From the NCBI GenBank assembly GCA_905221615.1, contig CAJNDT010003979.1, forward strand, positions 446,501 to 510,500: DNA of 64,000 nucleotides, read 5' to 3'. The position numbers and the translations under genes were made by a program. Below, one piece after another: positions 43,931-55,504 of this stretch. The notes beneath the pieces were generated by a model, which was not told the origin of the DNA, did no database searches, and saw nothing but the letters and a program-made list of their open reading frames with translations. The DNA comes from Symbiodinium sp. CCMP2592. Lineage: Eukaryota; Sar; Dinophyceae; Suessiales; Symbiodiniaceae. Within the stretch, counting starts at the first letter, position 1, and the number at the start of each line of letters is the position of its first letter.

Positions 43931-44331
43931 ATGAGAAAAAGTGAGCACCTCGAGGTACTTTGCCGTGTGCTGGTGGTGCGCGGACTGGACGTTTGTTGCG
44001 GGCTTGGTGTTGGCTACAACCGCAGAGCTTGTACCGCCTAGCCGCGTAGCGCCTGCTTCCCTCCTTCCCTCCCAGGCGGCGATTGAAGAAACAACGACAA
44101 TAGAAGAGGCCAGTGCACAGGCCTGCACTACGCATGTACGTGTGCTGCATGGTGTGGATACATCACTTTATGCCGCCTCACAGGAGAAGATCACTATCCG
44201 ATCGAACGATCGCGGAGTTTGGTGGAAGGCTGACGCTTGCTGTATGTTGCGGGGGCGGCGGCCTTCGAGGTAGATGAGGGAGTGGTTGGCTGTGGGGGAA
44301 GCATGCAGAAGCAGCCGGACGCAGGTTTCAG

Positions 44332-44610
44332 ATGATGATCGGCAAGATAAGGCCGCTGACCCAACATTTCAACATACCAGTAGAAGCAAGCGTTGGAGAA
44401 GGCCTCGCAGATTGTGCTGCACTGTTTGAGACATCCAAACAGCAATACGTAGCAAGAACCATCAAATATTTGGGGCATCGCAAGGAGAAGCGCCCCGACC
44501 CCATCACCCCTACTGCCCTACTGTGCCCCGAGGTGAAGTCAGACAAGAGCCAGATCGAAGTGGCTGGAATGGAGGACTCGGCTCCGGGTCGAAGCTGCCC
44601 AACTTTATAG
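44332..44610 (+). CDS. Exon whose 3' part is amplified in the 400-bp array
   Basis: After a GGTTTCAG acceptor the plus frame starts MMIGKIRPLTQHFNIPVEAS and continues VGEGLADCAALFETSKQQYV, ARTIKYLGHRKEK, then CPEVKSDKSQIEVAGMEDSA, with a stop at 44610. Composition is protein-like. The tail from about 44525 on is repeated four more times downstream. In the unit at 45735-45790 three adjacent codon changes (GAA/GAG, GCT/GCG, GGA/GGC) are all silent in this frame and not in most others, which supports coding. Function unknown. Confidence 0.45.
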   Translation: MMIGKIRPLTQHFNIPVEASVGEGLADCAALFETSKQQYVARTIKYLGHRKEKRPDPITPTALLCPEVKSDKSQIEVAGMEDSAPGRSCPTL

Positions 44611-46485
44611 GGTATGGGTGGTCCTTCGCTGATGGAGTTGTCAACCGCGTTAGTTAGATGTGTTTCCCTTGCTTGCTGATTTACTCCCTCTCCCATACGA
44701 CTATCTTGTTCTCACTCCTGGTGAAGACACGGACGGTGATATACTCGTCACTGTTGCTGGATTCTTTCTTCAGCCTGTTCTGCAGTACTGCTTTTTCGAT
44801 GCTGCGTTGCTCGGTAGGAGGAATCGCCTTTGGACGAGGCTTGCGCAGAGGCGGAGGTTGGAGCTTGGCGAAGAACGCGTGCGTAGTCCCCCCCCCCCGC
44901 CCCCCATCCGATCGCCCCTACTGTGCCCCGAGGCTGAGTCAGACAAGAGCCAGATCGAAGTGGCTGGAATGGAGGACTCGGCTCCGGGTCGAAGCTGCCC
45001 AACTTTATAGGGTATGGGTGGTCCTTCGCTGATGGAGTTGTCAACCGCGTTAGTTAGATGTGTTTCCCTTGCTTGCTAATTTACTCCCTCTCCCATACGA
45101 CTATCTTGTTCTCACTCCTGGTGAAGACACGGACGGTGATATACTCGTCACTGTTGCTGGATTCTTTCTTCAGCCTGTTCTGCAGCACTGCTTTTTCGAT
45201 GCTGCGTTGCTCGGTAGGAGGAATCGCCTTTGGACGAGGCTTGCGCAGAGGCGGAGGTTGGAGCTTGGCGAAGAACGCGCGCGTAGTCCCCCCCCCCGCC
45301 CCCCATCCGATCGCCCCTACTGTGCCCCGAGGCTGAGTCAGACAAGAGCCAGATCGAAGTGGCTGGAATGGAGGACTCGGCTCCGGGTCGAAGCTGCCCA
45401 ACTTTATAGGGTATGGGTGGTCCTTCGCTGATGGAGTTGTCAACCGCGTTAGTTAGATGTGTTTCCCTTGCTTGCTGATTTACTCCCTCTCCCATACGAC
45501 TATCTTGTTCTCACTCCTGGTGAAGACACGGACGGTGATATACTCGTCACTGTTGCTGGATTCTTTCTTCAGCCTGTTCTGCAGTACTGCTTTTTCGATG
45601 CTGCGTTGCTCGGTAGGAGGAATCGCCTTTGGACGAGGCTTGCGCAGAGGCGGAGGTTGGAGCTTGGCGAAGAACGCGCGCGTAGTCCCCCCCCCCCGCC
45701 CCCCATCCGATCGCCCCTACTGTGCCCCGAGGCGAAGTCAGACAAGAGCCAGATCGAGGTGGCGGGCATGGAGGACTCGGCTCCGGGTCGAAGCTGCCCA
45801 ACTTTATAGGGTATGGGTGGTCCTTCGCTGATGGAGTTGTCAACCGCGTTAGTTAGATGTGTTTCCCTTGCTTGCTGATTTACTCCCTCTCCCATACGAC
45901 TATCTTGTTCTCACTCCTGGTGAAGACACGGACGGTGATATACTCGTCACTGTTGCTGGATTCTTTCTTCAGCCTGTTCTGCAGTACTGCTTTTTCGATG
46001 CTGCGTTGCTCGGTAGGAGGAATTGCCTTTGGACGAGGCTTGCGCAGAGGCGGAGGTTGGAGCTTGGCGAAGAACGCGCGCGTAGTCCCCCCCCCCGCCC
46101 CCCATCCGATCGCCCCTACTGTGCCCCGAGGCTGAGTCAGACAAGAGCCAGATCGAAGTGGCTGGAATGGAGGACTCGGCTCCGGGTCGAAGCTGCCCAA
46201 CTTTATAGGGTATGGGTGGTCCTTCGCTGATGGAGTTGTCAACCGCGTTAGTTAGATGTGTTTCCCTTGCTTGCTAATTTACTCCCTCTCCCATACGACT
46301 ATCTTGTTCTCACTCCTGGTGAAGACACGGACGGTGATATACTCGTCACTGTTGCTGGATTCTTTCTTCAGCCTGTTCTGCAGTACTGCTTTTTCGATGC
46401 TGCGTTGCTCGGTAGGAGGAATTGCCTTTGGACGAGGCTTGCGCAGAGGCGGAGGTTGGAGCTTGGCGAAGAACGCGTGCGTAGT
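44525..46485. repeat. Tandem array of a 399/400-bp unit, about 4.9 copies
   Basis: The marker TAGTTAGATG lies at 44651, 45051, 45450, 45850 and 46249. Units differ by a few substitutions and by the length of a poly-C run just before GCCCCCCATCCGATCGCC, which explains 399 against 400 bp. The poly-C slip changes which plus frame connects the unit halves. The first and last units share GCGTGCGTAG, where the middle units have GCGCGCGTAG. Confidence 0.97.
46279..46470 (-). CDS. Competing minus-strand exon in each array unit
   Basis: The minus frame reads FFAKLQPPPLRKPRPKAIPP, TEQRSIEKAVLQNRLKKESS, then NSDEYITVRVFTRSENKIVV before a stop. It is present in every unit (also ending near 45880, 45480, 45081 and 44680). 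Two base changes between units (near 45184 and in GGAATTGCC) are silent here, but they are also silent in one plus frame, so coding on this strand is not proven. It may represent a duplicated exon of an opposite-strand gene. Confidence 0.3.
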   Translation of the reverse strand, partial: FAKLQPPPLRKPRPKAIPPTEQRSIEKAVLQNRLKKESSNSDEYITVRVFTRSENKIVVWERE

Positions 46486-46504
46486 TAGAGAAAGATAGAG
46501 AAAG

Positions 46505-46666
46505 CCTGGTGTGTCATGCTTCGAAGATGCAACGCGGCAGGCAGAAGAGGAGTTGCGCAGACAGAAGGCCCGTGACTGGACCTGTTCCAAGAGAACGTGC
46601 CAGAACTGCCAAAGCACATCCGCAGAGCGTTGTGGAGATCTAAAATGCCCATTTCATTGTTGGTGA
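46505..46666 (+). CDS. Possible terminal exon, Cys-rich
   Basis: Directly after the array the plus frame reads PGVSCFEDATRQAEEELRRQ, KARDWTCSKRTCQNCQ, then STSAERCGDLKCPFHCW and a TGA at 46664-46666. A charged helix is followed by six Cys and one His with CxxC and CxxxC spacing, suggesting zinc binding. It could be the 3' end of the gene whose exon is amplified upstream. No ATG was identified within this segment. Confidence 0.35.
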   Translation, partial: PGVSCFEDATRQAEEELRRQKARDWTCSKRTCQNCQSTSAERCGDLKCPFHCW

Positions 46667-47229
46667 TAGGGACGATTGCTATTGCTACTGCTCTGCCACG
46701 CGTAACTTGTTCAGGGGCGTCGGATCTCTCTTCATCGCACCAAAGGCCACAGAATGCCACAGAGAGCTCGGAAGTCACCCAGAGTTTGACATTTCGTGGG
46801 AATGTCACAGGCTTGCGATTCTTCACCGGCTTCGCGCGGCTTCTGGGATTGAGGTTGGTGGCATGCCTCAGGGTTTGAAATATGCGGGGGACTTGCTCGC
46901 TTCGGACTGCTACGCCTAGGCCTAGGTATGAAGGATGTGGGTGTAAGTAACGGGCGGCATGTTGCACCAACGAATTCGAGCCAATGCTGCTACCACAAAT
47001 GCAAAAAAAAAAATTCAAATTGAAAACCAAAAAAAAGGTAGCCCGGCAAAGGGTGGGCCAGCCTTTTGTGCGTACTCGTATGGCTGATTGCTTTAGAAGT
47101 TGGAAACTTTCTGGGCAGTACTTGTCACTTGTAGATACGTCGCTTCCATGCCAGTGATGGTCATCTAGACAAAAAGCAAACCCACCTGAGCCTCACGGTC
47201 GGTGGACCGGGGCTGGCGGATAAGTGCAG
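46667..47229. other. No confident gene
   Basis: A frame near 46712-46916 ends HRLRAASGIEVGGMPQGLKY then AGDLLASDCYA and a stop, and could be an exon, but other frames overlap it. Poly-A-rich stretches occur at 47000-47035. Confidence 0.35.
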
Positions 47230-47367
47230 CCCAAAATACTCGGGATGCCAGCAACCAAGTCATCAGTACAGTGCATCGTCGACTCGATTGGGATGCAAAT
47301 ATCCTTTGGCCCCCCCGCTATCGGCAGGATAGATCTGCACGAATGTTACAAGTTTGGCGCCCTACAG
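47230..47367 (+). CDS. Single internal exon with consensus splice sites, unknown product
   Basis: A 138-bp phase-0 exon lies between acceptor AAGTGCAG and donor CAG|GTACTG. It encodes 46 residues: PKILGMPATKSSVQCIVDSI, GMQISFGPPAIGRIDL, HECYKFGALQ. Composition is that of a globular protein. Flanking exons were not found, so it is an isolated fragment or part of a gene with large introns. Family not recognised. Confidence 0.45.
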
Positions 47368-47574
47368 GTACTGACCTTACTAACATACTTCTCGAAGTTA
47401 CAAGCTTAGTTAGTGATAAGTTAGGTATAAAATCGGGAGCTTAAACATAACAAGCTTTTGGCCAGTGGATTTCTGGTTCTGAACTGTTGCTGAAAAAATG
47501 CGGAAACCACCGCTGGGAGTGTTATGAGACCCAGTCCCTGCAACCCTTGGGATGGTCTGAAAATGTTATTTGTG

Positions 47575-47905
47575 TGAGGTTTTGTGTGAGCGAGAGTGTG
47601 AGCGGAAGTGTGAGCGGGGGTGTGAGCGGGCGTGTGAGTTGCCCAATCATGCTCACACTTCCGCTCACACTTTTGACTGTGTTTTCCAGCAAAAATGTGT
47701 GAGCGGGAGTGTGAGCGGAAGTGTGAGCGGGAGTGTGAAAGGGAGTGTGAGCGGAAGTGTGAGTGGAAGTGTGAGCGGGAGCGGTAGAGGGAGTGCGAGC
47801 GGGATCCGGAGTGTGAGTGGCCCATTCATGCTCCCACTTTCGCTCACACTCAACCTTACACTTCCAGATGGGCTGGAAATTCATGCTCACACTCAACCTC
47901 ACACT
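47575..47905. repeat. 12-bp GTGTGAGCGGGA array with inverted blocks
   Basis: Plus-oriented units (GTGAGCGGGAGT, GTGAGCGGAAGT) fill 47575-47635 and 47695-47815. Inverted units (CTCACACTTCCGCTCACAC) occur at 47651-47675 and 47830-47905. The inverted blocks can pair with the direct ones. The unit is a multiple of three, so SVSGSVSG-type and TLPLTLPL-type frames appear and are not evidence of genes. Confidence 0.93.
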
Positions 47906-48214
47906 CAAACTCACGAAATAAGTATTTCCTGGAATCCAAGCACTTGCAGGGTACGGGGTGTCATAATGGTAGTGATAGTGCTTTTTGCCAGATTCCCCCC
48001 ATGACATGGCCAAACGGCAGAAGAAACAAAGACAAACAAGGATTCGGCAAGAAACTGGAGGCATTTCAGCTCTTTTTTTCTCGATCCGGAGGCTTCTCGC
48101 TTCACCGCTTCTGTTCTCTGGGGTTTCGCACGCCCATGTGAACCAGGCGTGCTGCGTCTGTCAAAAACATTGGCAACAAGGTCCAGTCTTGCATGCTGGC
48201 TTTTGGCCTTCCGA

Positions 48215-48469
48215 CAACCGACGTTGCGGAACCACCGCGCTTGCCATCACTCTCCGCAGTTCCGCTCGCTCTTCGGGCTGCAACTCCATCACAGATATCT
48301 GCAGCCCGAATTGCGAGAGTTCCAGCTGGTTCATGGACCTTCCCTTCACACACTGCGCTATTGTTTTTGCTGCTAGGTTGGACACAGAAATGCGGCACCA
48401 CCGCTGTCGGCGCTCTGCTGCATCGATTGAGATTCGCCACCAGCACCGAGGTCCGACATGGCACTCCAA
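48215..48469 (-). CDS. Possible minus-strand exon, unknown product
   Basis: The minus frame reads VSNLAAKTIAQCVKGRSMNQ, LELSQFGLQISVMELQPEER, then AELRRVMASAVVPQRR. It is helical and balanced, better than the overlapping Ala/Pro/Arg-rich frames. No splice sites confirmed and no family recognised. Confidence 0.3.
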
Positions 48470-48825
48470 ATGCTGCTGTTCGCTGTTGTGCTGCGTCCAA
48501 GAATATGTCTATAAGCCTTTCAATCGCTGTGAGCTATCTGGCTTGTGGTAAACTATTTCATATTTTGCGCGAGAGGAAGCCCATTTCTCAACTCTGAGCC
48601 AGGTTTCTTATGTAAAACCAGCTTTATCTGTAGTTCAACACACGAAAATGCTGCCATTCCAAGCAGATTAGCTTGTAAAACGGTGTCACTTGAGCAGACC
48701 ACCCAAAAAGCGAACATAGTTAAGACAATAACAACAACAAGAAGTGGCTTTGATTTTTTCTTTTGTCAAAAGTCATGTTGTTCCCCAAGCAAAGCCAGGA
48801 AACATCCATAATTTCGGTAAATTCC
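48470..48825. other. Spacer at the end of tandem unit 1
   Basis: AT-richer DNA without a supported gene. It ends where tandem copy 2 begins. Confidence 0.5.
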
Positions 48826-50203
48826 ATAACTTCGTCAGAATAATTTCTGGCATGTTAAAGTTCGTAAGTGTGCTAAGTATACTTAGATCTTCAAGACATT
48901 CTCATAAACGCTACAGAACTTGTTAGCTTATTGCACATAATCGTCCACTTAGCGAAATGTTTACCCCAGTTAGCCAGGTGACTAAGTTCAGTGTCTGTAG
49001 GGGGCCAAACTTGTAGACACAACGGACAGGCCCCTGGGAGCCGATCTTAGAATTTTTGGCAGTTTTGTTGGTTTTCGATGCCGGCATGTTGTGATACTTG
49101 TGCTGTGCCCCACGCTGTACAGCCGTCATGTGCTGCTTTGTACAGTCGGCGCGTGAACACGCGGAGCAACAGTCTTGCAGGGCGCACTCCTGCAAACCGA
49201 GCCCAGCAATGGTTAGTGCTCAGCATGGTGGGCAGGCTTGGTGACTCTTGAAAGCTTGCGGACTTTTGCGCCTGGAAGATGCTGGAAGCCTGCGAACCCG
49301 AGCCATTTTGAGTCGGCTCAGGTTCGTTGCAACACCTTGTAGCACCCTGTGTCCCCACGATTCCGGCTTTAGGCCCCTACCTCCGGCCCAGCCATTAGTT
49401 CGGCACCAGTTAGGCCTGCGGCGACACATGTGACACACACAGACACACACACACACATATCCATCTGCAATCTTGGCAAAGTGCATGTAGTAGGTGCTCC
49501 GAGTTACTGCTCGGCTTGTCGAAGCATTGACGCATGTGGAAAGTTCTTTGGCCAGCTGAGGCTGAGGCTCCCTTGTTGATTTCAACTCACCTCAGTTTGT
49601 CACCTGCAAAAGCACCACTTCTTCAAAACAGGTTGGTGCCGATGCAGCAGAAAAGGCACCTTTGGTTGCAGTATTCAGGAGCAAATGCAGTTTTGCAGTC
49701 TTCGATCACCAGGCAGAGCTCGAGGCAGTCACGTGCAAAGACATGAGATTGCTGGTTGAGCAGGCACCCGCGCTTCCAAAACGCTTTGCATCTGAAAAAC
49801 TCAACTTCTCAAAATACAATGCTGAGAGTGCTGGCGTGCTGCAACATCCAGTCCTTGAAGGAGTTCCAGAAGTTCCGCGTCGTGCTGATGAATGACCTTC
49901 AGCATTTGTTGTGTGACCTCAAGGCCCCAAACAACCGAGACTAGATGCTCTTTGAAAGCATCCCATCCCATGCTGCGTTTATCCTATGGGCAAGGTTCCA
50001 CTTGGAAGCTGCGAGTCACCGACTCGATGCGACGAGGCGAACCAGACACGGCTCTCAGATCTTACCGTGGATGCATGGTGGAGTCAATGGAGCCGGTCAC
50101 CCGGACTAAACTACCAAAAATTACACCCTCAGAATACTCTGACTGACCTGAAGAGATCGTCTGGAGAGTCTGCCTTGTCAGGCTTGTCAAGCTCGGAGGT
50201 TTA

Positions 50204-50511
50204 GCGGTTGCCCTGTCAGCTTTGTGGATGCTTTGGCAGATTTTGGCAGGAAAGCTTCTGCAATCTCAGGGAAGGCAGGGGCTTTCCCGCAAATTGTTCT
50301 TGCCCGCCTGGCGAAGAGAGCAGGTTCCCCGAACGGCTCCCCGGAAGCACGCAAGAAGCGGCGCAGGAAGAAGGCTGGAACCGGCATGTTGGTGAACCTT
50401 GTTGCCGAGACATCTGTGAGCAAATGTGCTGTCAGATGCTGTCAGCCTGGTGAAGGTGTTGAAGGTGGTGAAAGTGCAGACGGTGCAGCACCACCACCTG
50501 GACAGCCCTAG
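50204..50511 (+). CDS. Possible NLS exon, copy 2
   Basis: Copy of 31452-31759 with the same frame (RLAKRAGSPNGSPEARKKRR). No difference seen between the copies. Confidence 0.35.
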
Positions 50512-51246
50512 TCAACATAAGTTCGAAAAAAATGGTCCCCCCCACCCTCGGGTGGGTGTTCTTTTTGGGTATGTGTGTTTTTTGATTTTTTGTTTTTGGG
50601 TTTTTCTTTTGAGGTCGGCCCATGTCAGTCAGGCAGCTAGTGGCTCCACGCGCTCAGTCAGTCAGTCAGTCAGTCAGTCAGTCGGCTGGTTGGTCGGTCG
50701 GTTTGCGTACCCAGCACCGGCCAGTCAGTCAGTCAGTCGGTCGTTCGGTTCGCGAGCCTGCCGGTCAGTCAGTCAGTCGGTTGGTCCCGCCGGCCTTTCA
50801 AGCAGTCGGTCGGTCTGTTGGTCGACGTTCGTTCGCCTGCCCCCCGATCGGCCACTCAGTCTTTGCGTCCGCCGCCAACTACCCGGTTGCATTCCGTGAT
50901 AGGTCAGGCTTGGGCGTGTGAAGCTCCTTCAAGGGTGCAGACATAAATAAAGGCGCATGTTTAAGATATATGATGAACCGAAATCGCCACAGGATGGGTT
51001 TGCTTAAGATGTATCGTGAAGCTGAATCTCCAAATGAGGGGGCCTGTCTCAGATATGGGATGAACCGGAATCGCCAAAAGAGGGGGGGTGTTTAAGATAC
51101 AACTTTAACAAGTTTAATCATATGTATATGAGTATGACTATGTGCGAGTGTATATCTTTATGTTTGTGTATGTTATGCGTGGATTCTCAGGTGATCCTAA
51201 AACAGAACAACTAAGTACCAGCTTACTAAACGAAAGTCCAACACCC

Positions 51247-52176
51247 CTACGAACTCAGGCGGCTCGTCCCGTCACATACGGGACAAAGCTCTGCGTATGA
51301 CTTCAGGACGGTACAACACACTGCACCGCGTCCATCTACAGAGACCTCGCGAATGTCATCAAGCAGCAGACGCTTGAGCAAAGGATGCCCCAAGCCAGAA
51401 TCATCGTGCTGCACCTCGTTGCCGAGCCCAGTGGCCCCATCTGTTTGCTCGAACAACCCGTGGACACACGTGCCAGTACGATCACTTTGCAAGCAATACC
51501 TGAGCTTGCATGTCAATGCAACTTTCTGCAAGCTGCCGGCTTCGATCAACGACCGAATCAACGTTCCAATCCGCATGGTACGTCCTAGGACCGCGTCATT
51601 CGCAGTGGCTGCTATACCAGCCGCAATACCAACACAACCACCGACCGTCTTGTACGAAGGCACGGTCCGCAGTAGTTTGCAACTGTTGTAGTCCAACAGT
51701 GCACGGCGACGCTCACGCGCATATTGTCCCGCAGACTCCGAAGTCAACCTGAAATGCAACGCATTCGCCTCCGGCAGCTTGTCAGTCTCAGCGCAGATAA
51801 ATGAAGAAGGCACAACGATGTCGCCGCCAAGGTCGTGAAGCTCTGTGAACAGCATGCTTCCATGTGTCATGCATGGAACAACAGCAGCACCTGTAGCAAC
51901 GGTACTGCAGAAGGGCTTCCACTTACCGACATACGGGTCGCGCAGTCTTGTTCCTTGTTCCAGTGGCATCTGCGTCAAGTCGAGACCGGAAGTCAGTGTC
52001 GCGCAGGTATGCTCTGCCACTTGCCTTATGAAGGACTTCTGGGATGTCAGGTCGATGTATGCCCGGTGTTGTAAGACCAGGCGCAGCTCTCGGAGTGAAA
52101 CCCTTTCCCCATGTTCCAGGAGCTCATAGACAGCACGGCCCACCATGGTTGATGTTAAGGGCGTTCCCTTCCCCAT
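51247..52176 (-). CDS. Intact 309-aa ORF, unknown function
   Basis: The frame is uninterrupted from ATG at 52174-52176 ([20 protein letters not shown]) to the stop at 51247 (ending CDGTSRLSS). Segments include [59 protein letters not shown] and a Cys-containing C-terminal third ([15 protein letters not shown]). The frame is also open upstream of the ATG ([10 protein letters not shown]) towards a possible acceptor, so this could be a large last exon. No signal peptide, and one weak Gly/Ala-rich hydrophobic stretch near residues 180-195. I do not recognise the family. Copy 1 is frameshifted. Confidence 0.5.
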   Translation of the reverse strand: MGKGTPLTSTMVGRAVYELLEHGERVSLRELRLVLQHRAYIDLTSQKSFIRQVAEHTCATLTSGLDLTQMPLEQGTRLRDPYVGKWKPFCSTVATGAAVVPCMTHGSMLFTELHDLGGDIVVPSSFICAETDKLPEANALHFRLTSESAGQYARERRRALLDYNSCKLLRTVPSYKTVGGCVGIAAGIAATANDAVLGRTMRIGTLIRSLIEAGSLQKVALTCKLRYCLQSDRTGTCVHGLFEQTDGATGLGNEVQHDDSGLGHPLLKRLLLDDIREVSVDGRGAVCCTVLKSYAELCPVCDGTSRLSS

Positions 52177-52434
52177 TTGGGGCGATTCTCCGGGAATTGG
52201 GGCTACCGATATTCCTGTCCTTGCAGGCCATTCGAGCCTTGATGTACATGTCTACGTATATGTAAATGTATATGAGTGTGTACATGTACTTGTTTTTGCC
52301 TAGGTACATGTGAGTGTATATGTATAGGTATAGGTATATGTATATGTATATACATGTGTAAATGTATATGTATATGTATATGCATATGTACGTGTATATG
52401 TACATTGCGCGCGCAAACAGCGGACGCGCACCTC

Positions 52435-52637
52435 TAAACCCGATAAGCCCGTTAAACCCGATAAACCCGATAAACCCGATAAACCCGATAAACCCGATAA
52501 ACCCGATAAACCCGGTAAACCCGGTAAACCCGATAAACCCGATAAACCCGATAAACCCGATAAACCCGATAAACCCGATAAACCCGCTAAACCCGGTAAA
52601 CCCGATAAACCCGATAAACCCGGTAAACCCGGTGAAC
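52435..52637. repeat. 9-bp TAAACCCGA array, copy 2
   Basis: Same unit and variant order as 33900-34112. Confidence 0.95.
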
Positions 52638-55035
52638 CTGATATCAGGGGCGCCCCCTCAACCCAAGGCCCCACCCTCGGAGTTCAAGATCTGTAAGGGT
52701 TGCGGTTTAGAAGGCAGGGGTGTCCCAGCAACCCAAGGCCCGACCCTCGGAGTTCAAGATTTGTAAGAGTTCTGATTTAAAAACCAGGGGCGTCCAAGGC
52801 CCCCGCCCCGGAGTTCAAGCTCACTAAGAGGCGGTGATCTGAAAATCATGGGCGCTCCATCAGTCCAAGTCCTCCTCCTCGGAGTTCAACATCTGTCAAA
52901 GCTTTGATTTAAGAATCAGGGGTGCCCCATCAGTCCAAAGCCCCACCCTCGGAGTTCAAGGATCTGTAAGGGTTCTGATTTAAAAATCAGGGGCGCCCCG
53001 CTCCATCAGAGTCCAAGGCCCCACCCTCGGAGTTCAAGATCTGTAAGGGTTGTGATTTAAAAATCAGGGGCGCCCCGCTCCATCAGAGTCCAAGGCCCCA
53101 CCCTCGGAGTTCAAGATCTGTAAGGGTTGGGATTTAGAAATCAGGGGCGCCCCGCCCCATCAGAGTCCAAGGCCCCACCCTCGGAGTTCAAGATCTGTAA
53201 GGGTTGTGATTTAGAAATCAGGGGTGTCCCATCAACCCAAGGCCCGACCCTCGGAGTTCAAGATTTGTAAGAGATCTGATTAAAAAACCAGGGGCGTCCA
53301 AGGCCCCACCCCCGGAGTTCAAGCTCACTAAGATGGGCGCTCCATCAGTCCAAGTCCTCATCCTCGGAGTTCAACATCTGTCAAAGCTTTGATTTCAGAA
53401 TCAGGGGTGCCCCATCAGTCCAAAGCTCCACCCTCGGAGTTCAAGGATCTGTAAGGGTTCTGACTTAAAAATCAGGGGCGCCCCGCTCCATCAGAGTCCA
53501 AGGCCCCACCCTCGGAGTTCAAGATCTGTAAGGGTTCTGACTTAAAAATCAGGGGCGCCCCGCTCCATCAGAGTCCAAGGCCCCACCCTCGGAGTTCAAG
53601 ATTTGAAAGAGTTCTGATTAAAACAACCAGGGGCGTCCGAGGCCCCACCCCCGGAGTTCAAGCTCACTAAGAGGCGGTGATCTGAAAATCATGGGCGCTC
53701 CATCAGTCCAGGGCCTCCTCCTCGGAGTTCAACATCTGTCAAAGCTTTGATTTAAGAATCAGGGGTGCCCCATCAGTCCAAAGCCCCACCCTCGGAGTTC
53801 AAGGATCTGTAAGGGTTCTGATTTAAAAATCAGGGGCGCCCCGCTCCATCAGAGTCCAAGGCCCCACCCTCGGAGTTCAAGATCTGTAAGGGTTGGGATT
53901 AGAAATCAGGGGCGCCCCGCCCATCAGAGTCCAAGGCCCCACCCTCGGAGTTCAAGATCTGTAAGGGTTGTGATTTAGAAATCAGGGGTGCCCCATCAAC
54001 CCAAGGCCCGACCCTCGGAGTTCAAGATTTGTAAGAGTTCTGAAGAAAAACCAGTGGCCCCACCCCCGGAGGACAAGCTCACTAAGAGGCGGTGATCTGA
54101 AAATCATGGGCGCTCCATCAGTCCAGGGCCTCCTCCTCGGAGTTCAACATCTGTCAAAGCTTTGATTTAAGAATCAGGGGTGCCCCATCAGTCCAAAGCC
54201 CCACCCTCGGAGTTCAAGGATCTGTAAGGGTTCTGATTTAAAAATCAGGGGCGCCCCGCTCCATCAGAGTCCAAGGCCCCACCCTCGGAGTTCAAGATCT
54301 GTAAGGGTTGTGATTTAGAAATCAGGGGTGCCCCATCAACCCAAGGCCCGACCCTCGGAGTTCAAGATTTGTAAGAGTTCTGAAGAAAAACCACTGGCGT
54401 CCAAGGCCCCACCCCCGGAGGACAAGCTCACTAAGAGGCGGTGATCTGAAAATCATGGGCGCTCCATCAGTCCAAGTCCTCATCCTCGGAGTTCAACATC
54501 TGTCAAAGCTTTGATTTAAGAATCAGGGGTGCCCCATCAGTCCAAAGCTCCACCACCCTCGGAGTTCAAGGATCTGTAAGGGTTCTGATTTAAAAATCAG
54601 GGGCGCCCCGCTCCATCAGAGTCCAAGGCCCCACCCTCGGAGTTCAAGATCTGTAAGGGTTGTGATTTAGAAATCAGGGGCGCCCCGCTCCATCAGAGTC
54701 CAAGGCCCCACCCTCGGAGTTCAAGATTTGAAAGAGTTCTGATTAAAACAACCAGGGGCGTCCGAGGCCCCACCCCCGGAGTTCAAGCTCACTAAGAGGC
54801 GGTGATCTGAAAATCATGGGCGCTCCATCAGTCCAGGGCCTCCTCCTCGGAGTTCAACATCTGTCAAAGCTTTGATTTAAGAATCAGGGGTGCCCCATCA
54901 GTCCAAAGCCCCACCCTCGGAGTTCAAGGATCTGTAAGGGTTCTGATTTTAAAATCAGGGGCGCCCCGCCCCATCAGAGTCCAAGGCCCCACCCTCGGAG
55001 TTCAAGACCTGTCAGGGTTCTGACTCAAGAATCGG
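52638..55035. repeat. 77-bp satellite, copy 2
   Basis: Same unit types as 34113-36440, but unit number and order differ internally, while both ends match copy 1. This shows unequal exchange or gene conversion inside the array after the duplication. Confidence 0.95.
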
Positions 55036-55504
55036 TCGGTAGTCATAGATTTCAGAAGACTTTCAGAAGAACAAAGACACAACAACAAACCCAAAACAGT
55101 TCCGAAGTGCGCGTCAAATTCCGGGTGCACGCACAAGAGCACGTCAATTGAGTCGAGATTCGTGGTCGTTCGCCAAAAAATCCGCTGAATAGGATGCAAT
55201 ATAACCCCACGTGAAATGTAAAAACTCTCTCTGACTGACAGTTGAAGAGAATTCGCAGGACTGCGGGAACTGCTGCCAGCAATGAGCCACAAAAACCTGG
55301 TACGACAGGCACTGCCCGGAAATCGCAGGCTGCAAAACCAAGGTAGCAACCAGGCTGCAACAGCCACAGGGTAGTATTCCTGGTGGGCCCAAGTCTTTTC
55401 TTAAGTCTTTTTTTTAAAGCGCTGGATTTTGAGAAAAGCAAATTTGCATAATAAAAGCGCCAGGTCTTTTCTTGGAGTTCCTGACTGGGGTTCATGAGTT
55501 TCAA

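Larger units (their letters stand above)
48826..55378 (+). repeat. Tandem duplication, copy 2 (left part)
   Basis: Matches copy 1 from 30080 to 36782 with few differences. It lacks the roughly 240-bp segment found at 32462-32700 and has a rearranged 77-bp satellite. It stops at the left end of the 5.9-kb insertion. Confidence 0.95.
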
